This document shows, in pieces, positions 1-6,008 of a DNA stretch of 9,224 nucleotides. The position numbers and the translations under genes are program-made. The notes below the pieces were generated by a model. It worked only from the letters and a program-made list of their open reading frames with translations. It did no database searches and was not told the origin of the DNA. Where the stretch lies: the NCBI GenBank assembly GCA_028280915.1, contig JANQKX010000285.1, positions 1 to 9,224 on the forward strand, written 5' to 3'. The DNA is from Kiloniellaceae bacterium (lineage in GTDB: Bacteria; Pseudomonadota; Alphaproteobacteria; Kiloniellales; Kiloniellaceae). Within the stretch, counting starts at the first letter, position 1. Each line of letters starts with the position of its first letter.

Positions 1-1
1 C

Positions 2-2659
2 ATCGAACCCGACCGCTTCGCCGAGGGGCGCCTGACCCTGAAGCCGGACCTGGCCCTGGCGGCCATCGAGCGGGAGGTGGGCCAACCCCTTGGCCTAGAC
101 GCCCGGGCGGGCGCCGACGGAATCTCGCAGATGGTGGACGAAGCCATGGCCAACGCGGCCCGCATGCACGCCGTCGAGCAGGGCAAGACCCTGAGCGACT
201 GTACCATGGTTGCCTTCGGCGGCAATGGCCCCCTGCACGCGGCGCGCATCGCCGAGAAGATCGGCGTGCGGTCGATCGTGGTGCCGCCGAACCCGAGCGT
301 GGGCTCAGCCGTCGGCTTCCTTTTCGCGCCCGTCGCCTATGAGATCGTCCGCAGCCACCACGCCTTGGTGCGGAGCTTTCCCTTCGCGGCGGTGAATGAC
401 CTGCTGTCCGGAATGGTGGCGGAAGCCACCCGGATCGTCACGGCGGGCGCGCCCGGGGAAGACCTGCAGATCCGGCGCCTGGCCTTCATGCGCTATAGCG
501 GCCAGGGCCACGAGATCGAGATCGACATCCCCGACGGTGACCTGGATGGCGCCGCGCTGGACAAACTGACCGCGGCCTTTGAAAGCGAATACGCGCGGCA
601 GTTCGCCAGGGTGGTTCCCGGCATGGAAATCGAGATCATGAACTGGTCGGTTGCCGTTTCCAACCTGCCGACTAAGTCGGCCCCCATTCAAGGGATCGCG
701 GGGGCCAAAGCCGTCGCGCCGGAGCGCACCCAGACCTTGACCCTGGGACAGGACGGAGCGCCCGTAACGGCCGGGGTTTATTGGCGGTCGTCCCTGCGAC
801 CGGGCGACACGCTTCAAGGGCCAGCGCTGATCGTCGAGCCGCAAACCACCACCTATGTCTCGGCCAAATTCAAGGCAAGCATCGATGCGGGCGGGGCGAT
901 CTTCATGGAGGAGATCAACGCCGAACCCACGCAACAGTCTCAAAGCCACAGCCGATCAGCCATCGAGCTTCAGGTGATGTGGGACCGTCTGCTCGCCGTC
1001 GTAGAGGAGCAGGGGCAGGTGCTGATGCGGGCGGCCTTCAGCCCCATCGTGCGGGAATGCGGCGATATCTCGGCCGGTATTTTTGACCTGGACGGGCGCA
1101 TGCTGGCCCAGGCGCAGAGCGGCACGCCGGGCCATATCAACACCATGGCCATGGCCGTGGCCGAGATGCTGCCCTACTTCCCGGTCGAGGACATGAGGCC
1201 GGGCGACGTCTACCTGACCAACGATCCCTGGATCGGCTCGGGGCACCTGAATGACGTCTTGTTGATGGCGCCCATTTTCCGGGGCGACGAAGTGGTGGCG
1301 CTCACCGCCTGTACCTCCCACGTCTACGACCTGGGCGGCCTGGGCATGGGGCCGGAAGGCAGCGATGTCTACGACGAGGGTCTATTCCTGCCGCCCCTGA
1401 AGCTGGTGGACGGCGGCAAGGTCAACCGCCTGGTTCTGGACATCATGAAGGCGAATTCCCGCTCGCCCATCGCCAACGAAGGGGACATCTATGCCCTGAT
1501 CGCCTGCTGCGACGTGGCCGGCCTGCGCCTGGTCGAGATGATGGACGAGTTCGACCTCAAGACGATGGATGATCTTGGCAGTCATATTCTCGAGGTTTCC
1601 CGCCGCGCGACCGAGGATCAGATCCGCGGCATCCCCAACGGGACCTACGTCAATGAAGTGATGACCGACGGTTATGATTCGCCCATCAAGTTGAAGGCGA
1701 CCATGACGGTTTTGGATCACCAGATCATCGTCGATTTTGCCGGGTCTTCCGGCGCGTCATCCAAGGGCATCAACAATCCGATCCGCTACGCCGAGGCTTA
1801 TGGGGTCTATGTAATTCGCTGCCTGCTGGGCGGCGACATTCCCAACAACGCGGGATCCCTGTCTCCCTTCCGCTTCCAGGCGCCGGCCAACTGCATTCTG
1901 AACGCGCAGCATCCGGCCCCCGTCGCCATGCGCCACAACGTGGGGCACATGGTCGCGGATTTGGTCCTGGGATGCGTGCACGCGGCCTTGCCGGGCACCG
2001 CGCCGGCGGAAGGGGCCGCCTGCCTGTGGGACCTGCCCCTGCGCAGCGTGGCTCAGGCGGCCCGCAACGGCCACAACGCCACGGAATTCGCCACGGAGTT
2101 TTCCCATTCCGGCGGCATGGGCGCCCGCCCCAGCAAGGACGGGCTCTCGGCCACCGCCTTCCCCAGCGGGCTCTTGGGCACCCAGACCGAGATCGCCGAA
2201 AGCGAGGCGCCCGTGCGTATCCGCCGCCGCGAGCTGATCACCGACAGCGGCGGCGGAGGCTGCTGGCGCGGCGGCCTGGGCCAGCGGATCGAACTGGAGA
2301 GCGCCGAGGCCGCGCCGATCCTGCTGTTCGCCGGGGTGGAGCGCACCAAGTTCGCCGCCCAAGGGCGCGATGGGGCCCTGCCCGGGGCCCTGGGGCGGAT
2401 CACCCTGCGATCGGGCCCGGCCTTGAAGGGCAAGGGCGAGCAAACGATCCCGGCGGGAGACCTGCTGATCTGGGAGACGCCCGGCGGGGGCGGCTATGGC
2501 GACCCGCTGGCGCGTGCGCCCGCCGCCGTCGCCCGGGATTTTCGCCAAGGACTGATCGGCGCCGAGGCGCTCGACTCGGTCTACGGCGTGGTTTTGTCGG
2601 CGGACGGCAGTGTCGATGCGGCGGCGACCCAGTCCCGGCGCCAGGCCCTTCGGTCCTAG
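2..2659 (+). CDS. HyuA-HyuB fusion, hydantoinase/5-oxoprolinase family (5' partial)
   Basis: The frame is open from base 2 to a TAG stop at 2657-2659, so the gene begins outside the window; a GTG at 77 is internal. About 885 residues are visible. Residues 1 to about 300 match the C-terminal part of HyuA (hydantoinase A / oxoprolinase N-terminal family), with the signature FGGNGPLHA and the stretch VVPPNPSVGSAVG. From about residue 317 (base 953) to the end is a full-length HyuB (about 570 residues), with GDISAGIFD, GTPGHINTM, LTNDPW, GHLNDV and the C-terminal WETPGGGGYGDP. The family hydrolyses cyclic amides or ureides (5-oxoproline, hydantoins, N-methylhydantoin) with ATP in the cytoplasm; HyuA carries the nucleotide-binding fold. 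In many bacteria A and B are separate subunits. Here a short linker rich in Q, S and H joins them without a stop, as in eukaryotic 5-oxoprolinase. Substrate is not determinable; a racemase-superfamily gene follows 53 bp downstream and is probably cotranscribed. Confidence 0.9.
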   Translation: MEPDRFAEGRLTLKPDLALAAIEREVGQPLGLDARAGADGISQMVDEAMANAARMHAVEQGKTLSDCTMVAFGGNGPLHAARIAEKIGVRSIVVPPNPSVGSAVGFLFAPVAYEIVRSHHALVRSFPFAAVNDLLSGMVAEATRIVTAGAPGEDLQIRRLAFMRYSGQGHEIEIDIPDGDLDGAALDKLTAAFESEYARQFARVVPGMEIEIMNWSVAVSNLPTKSAPIQGIAGAKAVAPERTQTLTLGQDGAPVTAGVYWRSSLRPGDTLQGPALIVEPQTTTYVSAKFKASIDAGGAIFMEEINAEPTQQSQSHSRSAIELQVMWDRLLAVVEEQGQVLMRAAFSPIVRECGDISAGIFDLDGRMLAQAQSGTPGHINTMAMAVAEMLPYFPVEDMRPGDVYLTNDPWIGSGHLNDVLLMAPIFRGDEVVALTACTSHVYDLGGLGMGPEGSDVYDEGLFLPPLKLVDGGKVNRLVLDIMKANSRSPIANEGDIYALIACCDVAGLRLVEMMDEFDLKTMDDLGSHILEVSRRATEDQIRGIPNGTYVNEVMTDGYDSPIKLKATMTVLDHQIIVDFAGSSGASSKGINNPIRYAEAYGVYVIRCLLGGDIPNNAGSLSPFRFQAPANCILNAQHPAPVAMRHNVGHMVADLVLGCVHAALPGTAPAEGAACLWDLPLRSVAQAARNGHNATEFATEFSHSGGMGARPSKDGLSATAFPSGLLGTQTEIAESEAPVRIRRRELITDSGGGGCWRGGLGQRIELESAEAAPILLFAGVERTKFAAQGRDGALPGALGRITLRSGPALKGKGEQTIPAGDLLIWETPGGGGYGDPLARAPAAVARDFRQGLIGAEALDSVYGVVLSADGSVDAAATQSRRQALRS

Positions 2660-2700
2660 ACCCGGCCATTCGGTCCGAGACCCAGCCATTCGGTCCTAGA
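2641..2700 (+). repeat. Three tandem copies of a 20-bp unit across the hyuAB stop codon
   Basis: Bases 2641-2660, 2661-2680 and 2681-2700 are three consecutive 20-base units, each pair 17 or 18 of 20 identical, with core ATTCGGTCC(T/G)AGA. Copy 1 is the last codons and TAG stop of the HyuA-HyuB gene; copies 2 and 3 fill the intercistronic gap. The third copy abuts the AAGGAG ribosome binding site of the next gene. This looks like local duplication of the gene's 3' end; a regulatory role is possible but not shown. Confidence 0.85.
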
Positions 2701-2706
2701 AAGGAG
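2701..2706 (+). promoter_or_regulatory. Ribosome binding site of the racemase/isomerase gene
   Basis: AAGGAG lies 6 bases before the ATG at 2713 and fixes that start. It directly follows the last copy of the 20-bp tandem repeat. Confidence 0.8.
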
Positions 2707-2712
2707 CAGAGC

Positions 2713-3483
2713 ATGACAACAGCTTACAGGCAAACCCGCGGCCGGGCCCGCATCGGCGTGGTGGTGCCGGTGTCGAACACCAACCTGGAGCCGGATTTGG
2801 CCATGCTGGGCCCCCAAGGGGTGTCGCTGCACGTGGTGCGCTCGGGCGGCTACGACGTGGATGCCATACCGGACGAAAAGCAAATGCAGCAATACTCGGA
2901 TTCGGCCGCGGACGAGACGGTTCGGGATCTGCGCTATTGCAAATCGGAGGCGATCCTTTACGGCTGCACCTCGGCCACCCTGGCCCAGGGCCCCGCCTAC
3001 GATACCCAGTTTCGCCAACGGATACAGGATGTGACCGGTGTCCCCGCCATTACGGCCGCCTCGGCCCTGACCGAAACCATCACCGGTTTGGGGATATCCC
3101 GCTTTGCCTTCACCTCCCCTTACGTGGCCAAGCTCAACGACCTGGCCATCGGCTTCATCGAATCCTTCGGGCCGCGCTGCGTCGGGCGCGCCGACACGCC
3201 CGAGCCGTGGAGCAACGACGCGGTCACCGAGGCGATACCGGAAACCGTCATCGCCATGGCCGAACAGGCCGACTGTGACGAGGCCGAGGCCATTGTGATC
3301 TCCTGCACGGATTTTCGCGCCGTGGAGGCAGTGCCCGAAATCGAAAGGCGCCTGGGCAAACCCGTGGTGACCAGCAACCAGGCCATGATGGTCTGGGCGG
3401 TGCGAACCCTGGGCTTGCCGCTGATCGGCTCGGCACTCGCCGATCATTTGGTCAGCCAACGGGGCCTGGCCAAGGCTGGTTAG
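2713..3483 (+). CDS. Asp/Glu/hydantoin racemase superfamily; maleate cis-trans isomerase / arylmalonate decarboxylase-like
   Basis: A 256-residue cytosolic protein of normal length for this superfamily. An AAGGAG site sits 6 bases before the ATG. Visible features are an N-terminal GVVVPVSNTNLEPDL (residues 15-29), typical of maleate isomerases and arylmalonate decarboxylases, a first active-site cysteine in YGCTSATL (Cys85), a second in SCTDFRA (Cys198), and the conserved KPVVTSNQAMMVW near residues 216-228. Two cysteines fit a racemase or cis-trans isomerase using a Cys pair; arylmalonate decarboxylase keeps only one. Sequence style is closer to maleate isomerase than to hydantoin racemase HyuE. 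Position just after HyuA-HyuB nevertheless suggests handling of a product or substrate of that enzyme: racemisation of a hydantoin or amino acid derivative, or isomerisation of an unsaturated diacid or its amide. It is probably in one operon with the gene before it. Exact activity is uncertain. Confidence 0.8.
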   Translation: MTTAYRQTRGRARIGVVVPVSNTNLEPDLAMLGPQGVSLHVVRSGGYDVDAIPDEKQMQQYSDSAADETVRDLRYCKSEAILYGCTSATLAQGPAYDTQFRQRIQDVTGVPAITAASALTETITGLGISRFAFTSPYVAKLNDLAIGFIESFGPRCVGRADTPEPWSNDAVTEAIPETVIAMAEQADCDEAEAIVISCTDFRAVEAVPEIERRLGKPVVTSNQAMMVWAVRTLGLPLIGSALADHLVSQRGLAKAG

Positions 3484-3564
3484 ACCGAGCCGGACCAACT
3501 AAAACTTGGTGATGGATCACACGTCTAATAAGTGAACTTGGACAGCAGGTTCAGCGAACGGAAC
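3484..3564. other. Convergent intergenic gap, no strong signal
   Basis: These 81 bases separate the ends of two convergent genes. The only dyad is ACCAA / TTGGT around 3495-3512, a 5-bp stem with no following T-run, so I do not call a terminator. Confidence 0.5.
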
Positions 3565-4056
3565 CTATCGATCGAAGCGGCCTTGTTCGGTGTTTTTATC
3601 GAGGTTTTCCGCCGCGAAGATCCGGCCGTTCATGACGCCATAGACGCCCGCCGGCAAAATCTGGACGGCGACAAGGGCGCCCCCCAAATTGAAGGGGCCA
3701 TCCGAATAACTGAGCGAGTGGGGCCGCATGGCGCCGGTGAACACCACGGTCTTGCCGGATACCCGTTGCGCGACCCAACGGGCACTCTGGCCCATGGTTC
3801 CGGTGCCATGGGTGACGACGATCGCTTGCTCTTCCGCGGCTTGAATGGCGCTCACCACCGCGTCCCGATCGGCGTCCTCGAAGTCCAGGCTGTCTTTCAA
3901 CATGATACGCTGCACTTTTGGGAAGTCGCAGCGGCCGAAGGACAGGATTTCGGGGATCTGTGTGGAGCCGTCCTTGGCAAAGGCCAAGGATTCCGTCAGG
4001 GGGTCATGAATTTTGTCGATCGTCCCGCCGGTCACAAGTATTCGCACATCCTTCAT
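3565..4056 (-). CDS. Short single-domain asparaginase-like protein
   Basis: A 163-residue protein matching only the N-terminal domain of L-asparaginases (PF00710 type), about half the length of the classical 320-350 residue enzymes. Short members of about 160 residues occur in bacteria and end, like this one, in NGRIF...GRF, so it looks complete rather than truncated. The nucleophile motif TGGTID (Thr12) is present, as are VFTGAMRP and SDGPFN. In the second catalytic motif, normally HGTDTM, the sequence is HGTGTM (residues 83-88): the Asp of the Thr-Asp-Lys relay is Gly86. Ungapped alignment from GPFN puts Leu134 where E. coli asparaginase II has its catalytic Lys. ATG at 4056 is chosen because homology begins there and AGGGG lies 9 bases upstream; the frame extends to an ATG at 4131 but that tail is not family-like. 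No signal peptide, so cytosolic. Amidase activity is doubtful; a binding, altered-substrate or vestigial role is possible. Confidence 0.8.
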   Translation of the reverse strand: MKDVRILVTGGTIDKIHDPLTESLAFAKDGSTQIPEILSFGRCDFPKVQRIMLKDSLDFEDADRDAVVSAIQAAEEQAIVVTHGTGTMGQSARWVAQRVSGKTVVFTGAMRPHSLSYSDGPFNLGGALVAVQILPAGVYGVMNGRIFAAENLDKNTEQGRFDR

Positions 4057-4103
4057 GGGCCTGTTCCCCTGATTTTCACATAAGTGTCCTATCTCCCGTA
4101 GTT

Positions 4104-4114
4104 TGGTAGTACAA
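4104..4114. promoter_or_regulatory. Possible GntR/FCD-type operator upstream of the asparaginase-like gene
   Basis: The 11 bases TGGTAGTACAA fit the GntR-family FadR-subgroup pattern TNGTNNNACNA on both strands, with four of five arm positions paired. The site lies 48 bases before the ATG at 4056 (minus strand). A weak -35-like TTGAAA (4131-4126, minus) precedes it, with a poor -10 (TACCAA) overlapping it. No GntR gene is in the window, so this rests on motif match alone. Confidence 0.25.
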
Positions 4115-4136
4115 GATCTCGCCACTTTCAATTGGC

Positions 4137-4250
4137 TTGATCGGCTTTGCTCAAAAGGGGCCGGTCAAATCCGCCCTGGAATCGGCTTTCCGTCACACGG
4201 CCGCCCGTTACATGGCCGCCGTGTCGGGGTCGAAAAAGATCTCCCTGCAC
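4137..4250 (+). pseudogene. Possible remnant of a class I fumarase / tartrate dehydratase beta domain
   Basis: A stop-free plus-strand frame (TAG at 4107-4109 to TAG at 4314-4316) has no usable start at its head. It encodes LIGFAQKGPVKSAL, then RHTAARYMAAVSGS. From memory of the family, beta domains of class I fumarases and related dehydratases carry a similar segment of the form IG-KGP, an A-rich helix, H-AVY and a following AVGG. Similarity covers only about 35 codons and fades after about 4240; upstream and downstream parts of such a gene are missing. It therefore looks like a deletion remnant, not a functional gene. A fumarase would make sense next to a maleate-isomerase-like enzyme, which would yield fumarate. 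Identification is from motif memory only, over a short stretch, so confidence is modest. Confidence 0.35.
4195..4224. other. Hairpin in the 4057-4312 gap
   Basis: ACACGGCCGCC (4195-4205) and GGCCGCCGTGT (4214-4224) pair at 10 of 11 positions around an 8-base loop. No T-run follows on either strand. It lies inside the possible fumarase remnant, so it may be a by-product of GC-rich coding sequence. Confidence 0.4.
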
Positions 4251-4287
4251 GTGACCGGCGGCCTCATATTTAGATGCCACCGGTCAC
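4251..4287 (-). terminator. Hairpin after the ABC binding protein gene, candidate terminator
   Basis: GTGACCGGTGGC and GCCGCCGGTCAC (minus-strand reading, 4287-4276 and 4262-4251) form a 12-bp stem with a single U-G wobble and a 13-base loop. It starts 25 bases after the stop of the binding protein gene (4313). The stem is perfect only as minus-strand RNA (on the plus strand the same position is an A-C mismatch), which supports a role in that transcript. A CTTTTTC run is present, but about 12 bases beyond the stem, so this is not a textbook intrinsic terminator; it may be a 3'-end stabilising structure. Confidence 0.5.
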
Positions 4288-4312
4288 AACCGCGTCCAGC
4301 GCGGCGATGCCG

Positions 4313-5908
4313 CTAGGCGAACCACCAGCGCTCGACGCACTTCACCCCATCCAGATCCCACGCCGCCGACATGTGTTCGTCGTGGTCGATCTTGTCGGAG
4401 GTGGCAAAGACGTAGTTGGAGAAAATGGGCGCGATCACGCCGCCGTCATCGGAGCAGATCTGCTGCATTTCATAGTACATTTCCCGGCGCTTATCGCTGT
4501 CCAACTCTGAGCGGGCCGCCTTGAGCAACTCGTTGAAGCGGGCGTTGTTCCAATGGGTCTCGTTCCAGGGAACGCCGGCTTCATAGGCGGTGGAGAACAT
4601 CCAATCTTCCGTGGCCCGGCCGCTCCAATAGGACGCCGCCCAAGGCTGGACGTTCCACACGTTGGACCAATACCCGTCGTTGGGCGCGCGCACGACCTCG
4701 ATGTCAATACCGGCAGGCAAGGCCGCTTCCCGGTACAAGAGCGCCCCGTCCACCGCGCCGGCAAAGGCCGCGTCGGCGGCATGGAGCTGGACCTTCAGCT
4801 CGCTCAGGCCCGCTTGCTTCAAATGGAACTTGGCCTTCTCGGGATCATAGGGACGTTGGGGTAGATCGGCGGCGAAATAAACATTGGCCATGCCGATGGG
4901 ATGGTCGTTGCCCAGATAGCCGTGCCCATAGAGGACCTTGTCCAAGAGCTGCTGCCGGTCGATGGCATACTTCAGCGCCAGGCGCACGTCCGGATTGTCG
5001 AAGGGCGCCTGATCGGTGAACATGGAATAGACGTTGTGCAGGTTGCCCTGGGTCTCCTCGATCAGGACACCCTCGTTGCGGCCCAGCAAGTTGACCGTCT
5101 TCAAGTCCACCCGGTCGATGACGTCCGCTTCACCCGTAACCAGGGCGTTGGTGCGGGCGTTGATGTCGATGACCGAAATGATTTCAACGGCATCAAAGTG
5201 TCCCCGATCCGACTTCCAGTAGTTCGGGTTCTTTTCCAAGGCCGCCCGCACGCCCGGCTCGAAGTCCTTCAGCACATAGGCGCCGGTGCCCTGGCCGCCT
5301 TTGATGTCCACACCGCCCTCACCGTCGGACGGCATGATGGCCACATGGTAGTCGCTGAGCAAAAACGGAAAATCCGCGTTACCCTCCTTGAGCTGGAAGG
5401 CCACCGAGTTGGTGCCGTCCTTGGCCATGGATTCAATGGACGCCAGAATGGGCTTGGCCGGCGACTGGGAATCATCCCCGATGTGGTGCTGGATCGAGGC
5501 GATCACATCCTCGGGCGTGAGGCTCTTGCCGTTGTGAAACTCAATGCCGTCGCGCAGCTTAAAAACCCATTGGGCGGCATCATCGGACGCTTCCCAGGAC
5601 TCCGCCAGTTCACCGACCAATTGGTCGTGGTTATCCACCTCGGTCAGGTTGTTGCGAAAGGACAGGCCAAACACCTGCATGTAGGTGTCGTTGTAGGTCG
5701 CCGGGTCCAGGGAGTCGGTGGTGGAACCCGTCCCCAAGGCGAGCCGCAGGGTTCCGCCCTTTTTCGGGCCGGCGGCGCGCAGGGTTTTGGACGCCAGGCC
5801 GGAGGCGGCCACGGCGCCGATCCCCAGTGCCGAGGCCCGGCCCATGAAATCCCGCCGTGAGATTTTCCCGGCGGCAAGCTGTCCTGTGAAATAGTCGATC
5901 TTTTTCAT
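4313..5908 (-). CDS. Tat-exported ABC substrate-binding protein, family 5 (peptide/opine/nickel type)
   Basis: A 531-residue periplasmic binding protein of the DppA/OppA group (SBP family 5), of usual length. The N-terminus has a twin-arginine signal, SRRDFMG at residues 17-23, followed by an alanine/glycine-rich hydrophobic stretch and probable cleavage near LRAAG (about residue 46). There is no lipobox cysteine, so it should be soluble in the periplasm. Family landmarks follow: SLDPATYND, LAESWEASDD, FKLRDGIEFHNGK, LTPEDV, and later DNPDVRLALKYAIDR. Start at 5908 is set by GGGAGG five bases upstream; an ATG at 5944 lies inside a palindrome and precedes the signal unnaturally. Members bind peptides, glutathione, opines and other amino-acid-like solutes. 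The position next to carbamoylase and amidinohydrolase genes suggests it delivers their substrate. No permease or ATPase gene is present in the window. Confidence 0.9.
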   Translation of the reverse strand: MKKIDYFTGQLAAGKISRRDFMGRASALGIGAVAASGLASKTLRAAGPKKGGTLRLALGTGSTTDSLDPATYNDTYMQVFGLSFRNNLTEVDNHDQLVGELAESWEASDDAAQWVFKLRDGIEFHNGKSLTPEDVIASIQHHIGDDSQSPAKPILASIESMAKDGTNSVAFQLKEGNADFPFLLSDYHVAIMPSDGEGGVDIKGGQGTGAYVLKDFEPGVRAALEKNPNYWKSDRGHFDAVEIISVIDINARTNALVTGEADVIDRVDLKTVNLLGRNEGVLIEETQGNLHNVYSMFTDQAPFDNPDVRLALKYAIDRQQLLDKVLYGHGYLGNDHPIGMANVYFAADLPQRPYDPEKAKFHLKQAGLSELKVQLHAADAAFAGAVDGALLYREAALPAGIDIEVVRAPNDGYWSNVWNVQPWAASYWSGRATEDWMFSTAYEAGVPWNETHWNNARFNELLKAARSELDSDKRREMYYEMQQICSDDGGVIAPIFSNYVFATSDKIDHDEHMSAAWDLDGVKCVERWWFA

Positions 5909-5940
5909 GAAAGCCTCCCATCTGTTTAACAATGGATCGG

Positions 5941-5969
5941 ACAATAGTTTTATATTACAAAACTATTGT
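5941..5969. promoter_or_regulatory. Perfect 11-bp inverted repeat upstream of the binding protein gene
   Basis: ACAATAGTTTT (5941-5951) and AAAACTATTGT (5959-5969) are perfect inverted repeats with a 7-base spacer, in a conspicuously AT-rich patch of a GC-rich region. The element ends 32 bases before the ATG at 5908. It contains a T-N11-A core as in LysR-type operators and -10-like TAATAT/TATAAA hexamers on the minus strand. No T-run follows in the minus direction, so a terminator for the upstream M20 gene is unlikely. It is probably an operator or an mRNA stem-loop separating binding-protein expression from the upstream genes. Confidence 0.6.
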
Positions 5970-6008
5970 TTTAATTTACGATACTCTAACCTCAACGGTA
6001 CGGTCGGG

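Noticed and set aside
1757..2689. Long open frame on the minus strand opposite the HyuB region (310 codons)
   Set aside because: Low-complexity R/G/P/A-rich translation typical of the antisense of GC-rich genes; no family resemblance, while the plus strand is a clear HyuB.
1972..2712. In-frame upstream extension of the racemase/isomerase gene
   Set aside because: The extension is an out-of-frame reading of HyuB; the AAGGAG site and family N-terminus fix the start at 2713.
3490..3512. Possible terminator between the convergent genes
   Set aside because: Stem of only 5 bp and no T-run on either side.
3532..4083. 183-codon plus-strand frame opposite the asparaginase-like gene
   Set aside because: The minus strand holds TGGTID, GAMRP and SDGPFN motifs; the plus frame is a shadow.
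4207..4266. Tiny minus-strand ORF (19 codons, ATG at 4266) between the binding protein and asparaginase-like genes
   Set aside because: No ribosome binding site, no recognisable product, and it overlaps the hairpin; probably chance.
4901..5860. 319-codon plus-strand frame opposite the binding protein gene
   Set aside because: Antisense of a well-defined family 5 binding protein with a Tat signal; no plausible domain in the translation.
5909..5944. Upstream ATG (5944) for the binding protein
   Set aside because: It lies in the palindrome, lacks a good ribosome binding site and would put 12 unrelated residues before the Tat signal; GGGAGG supports 5908.
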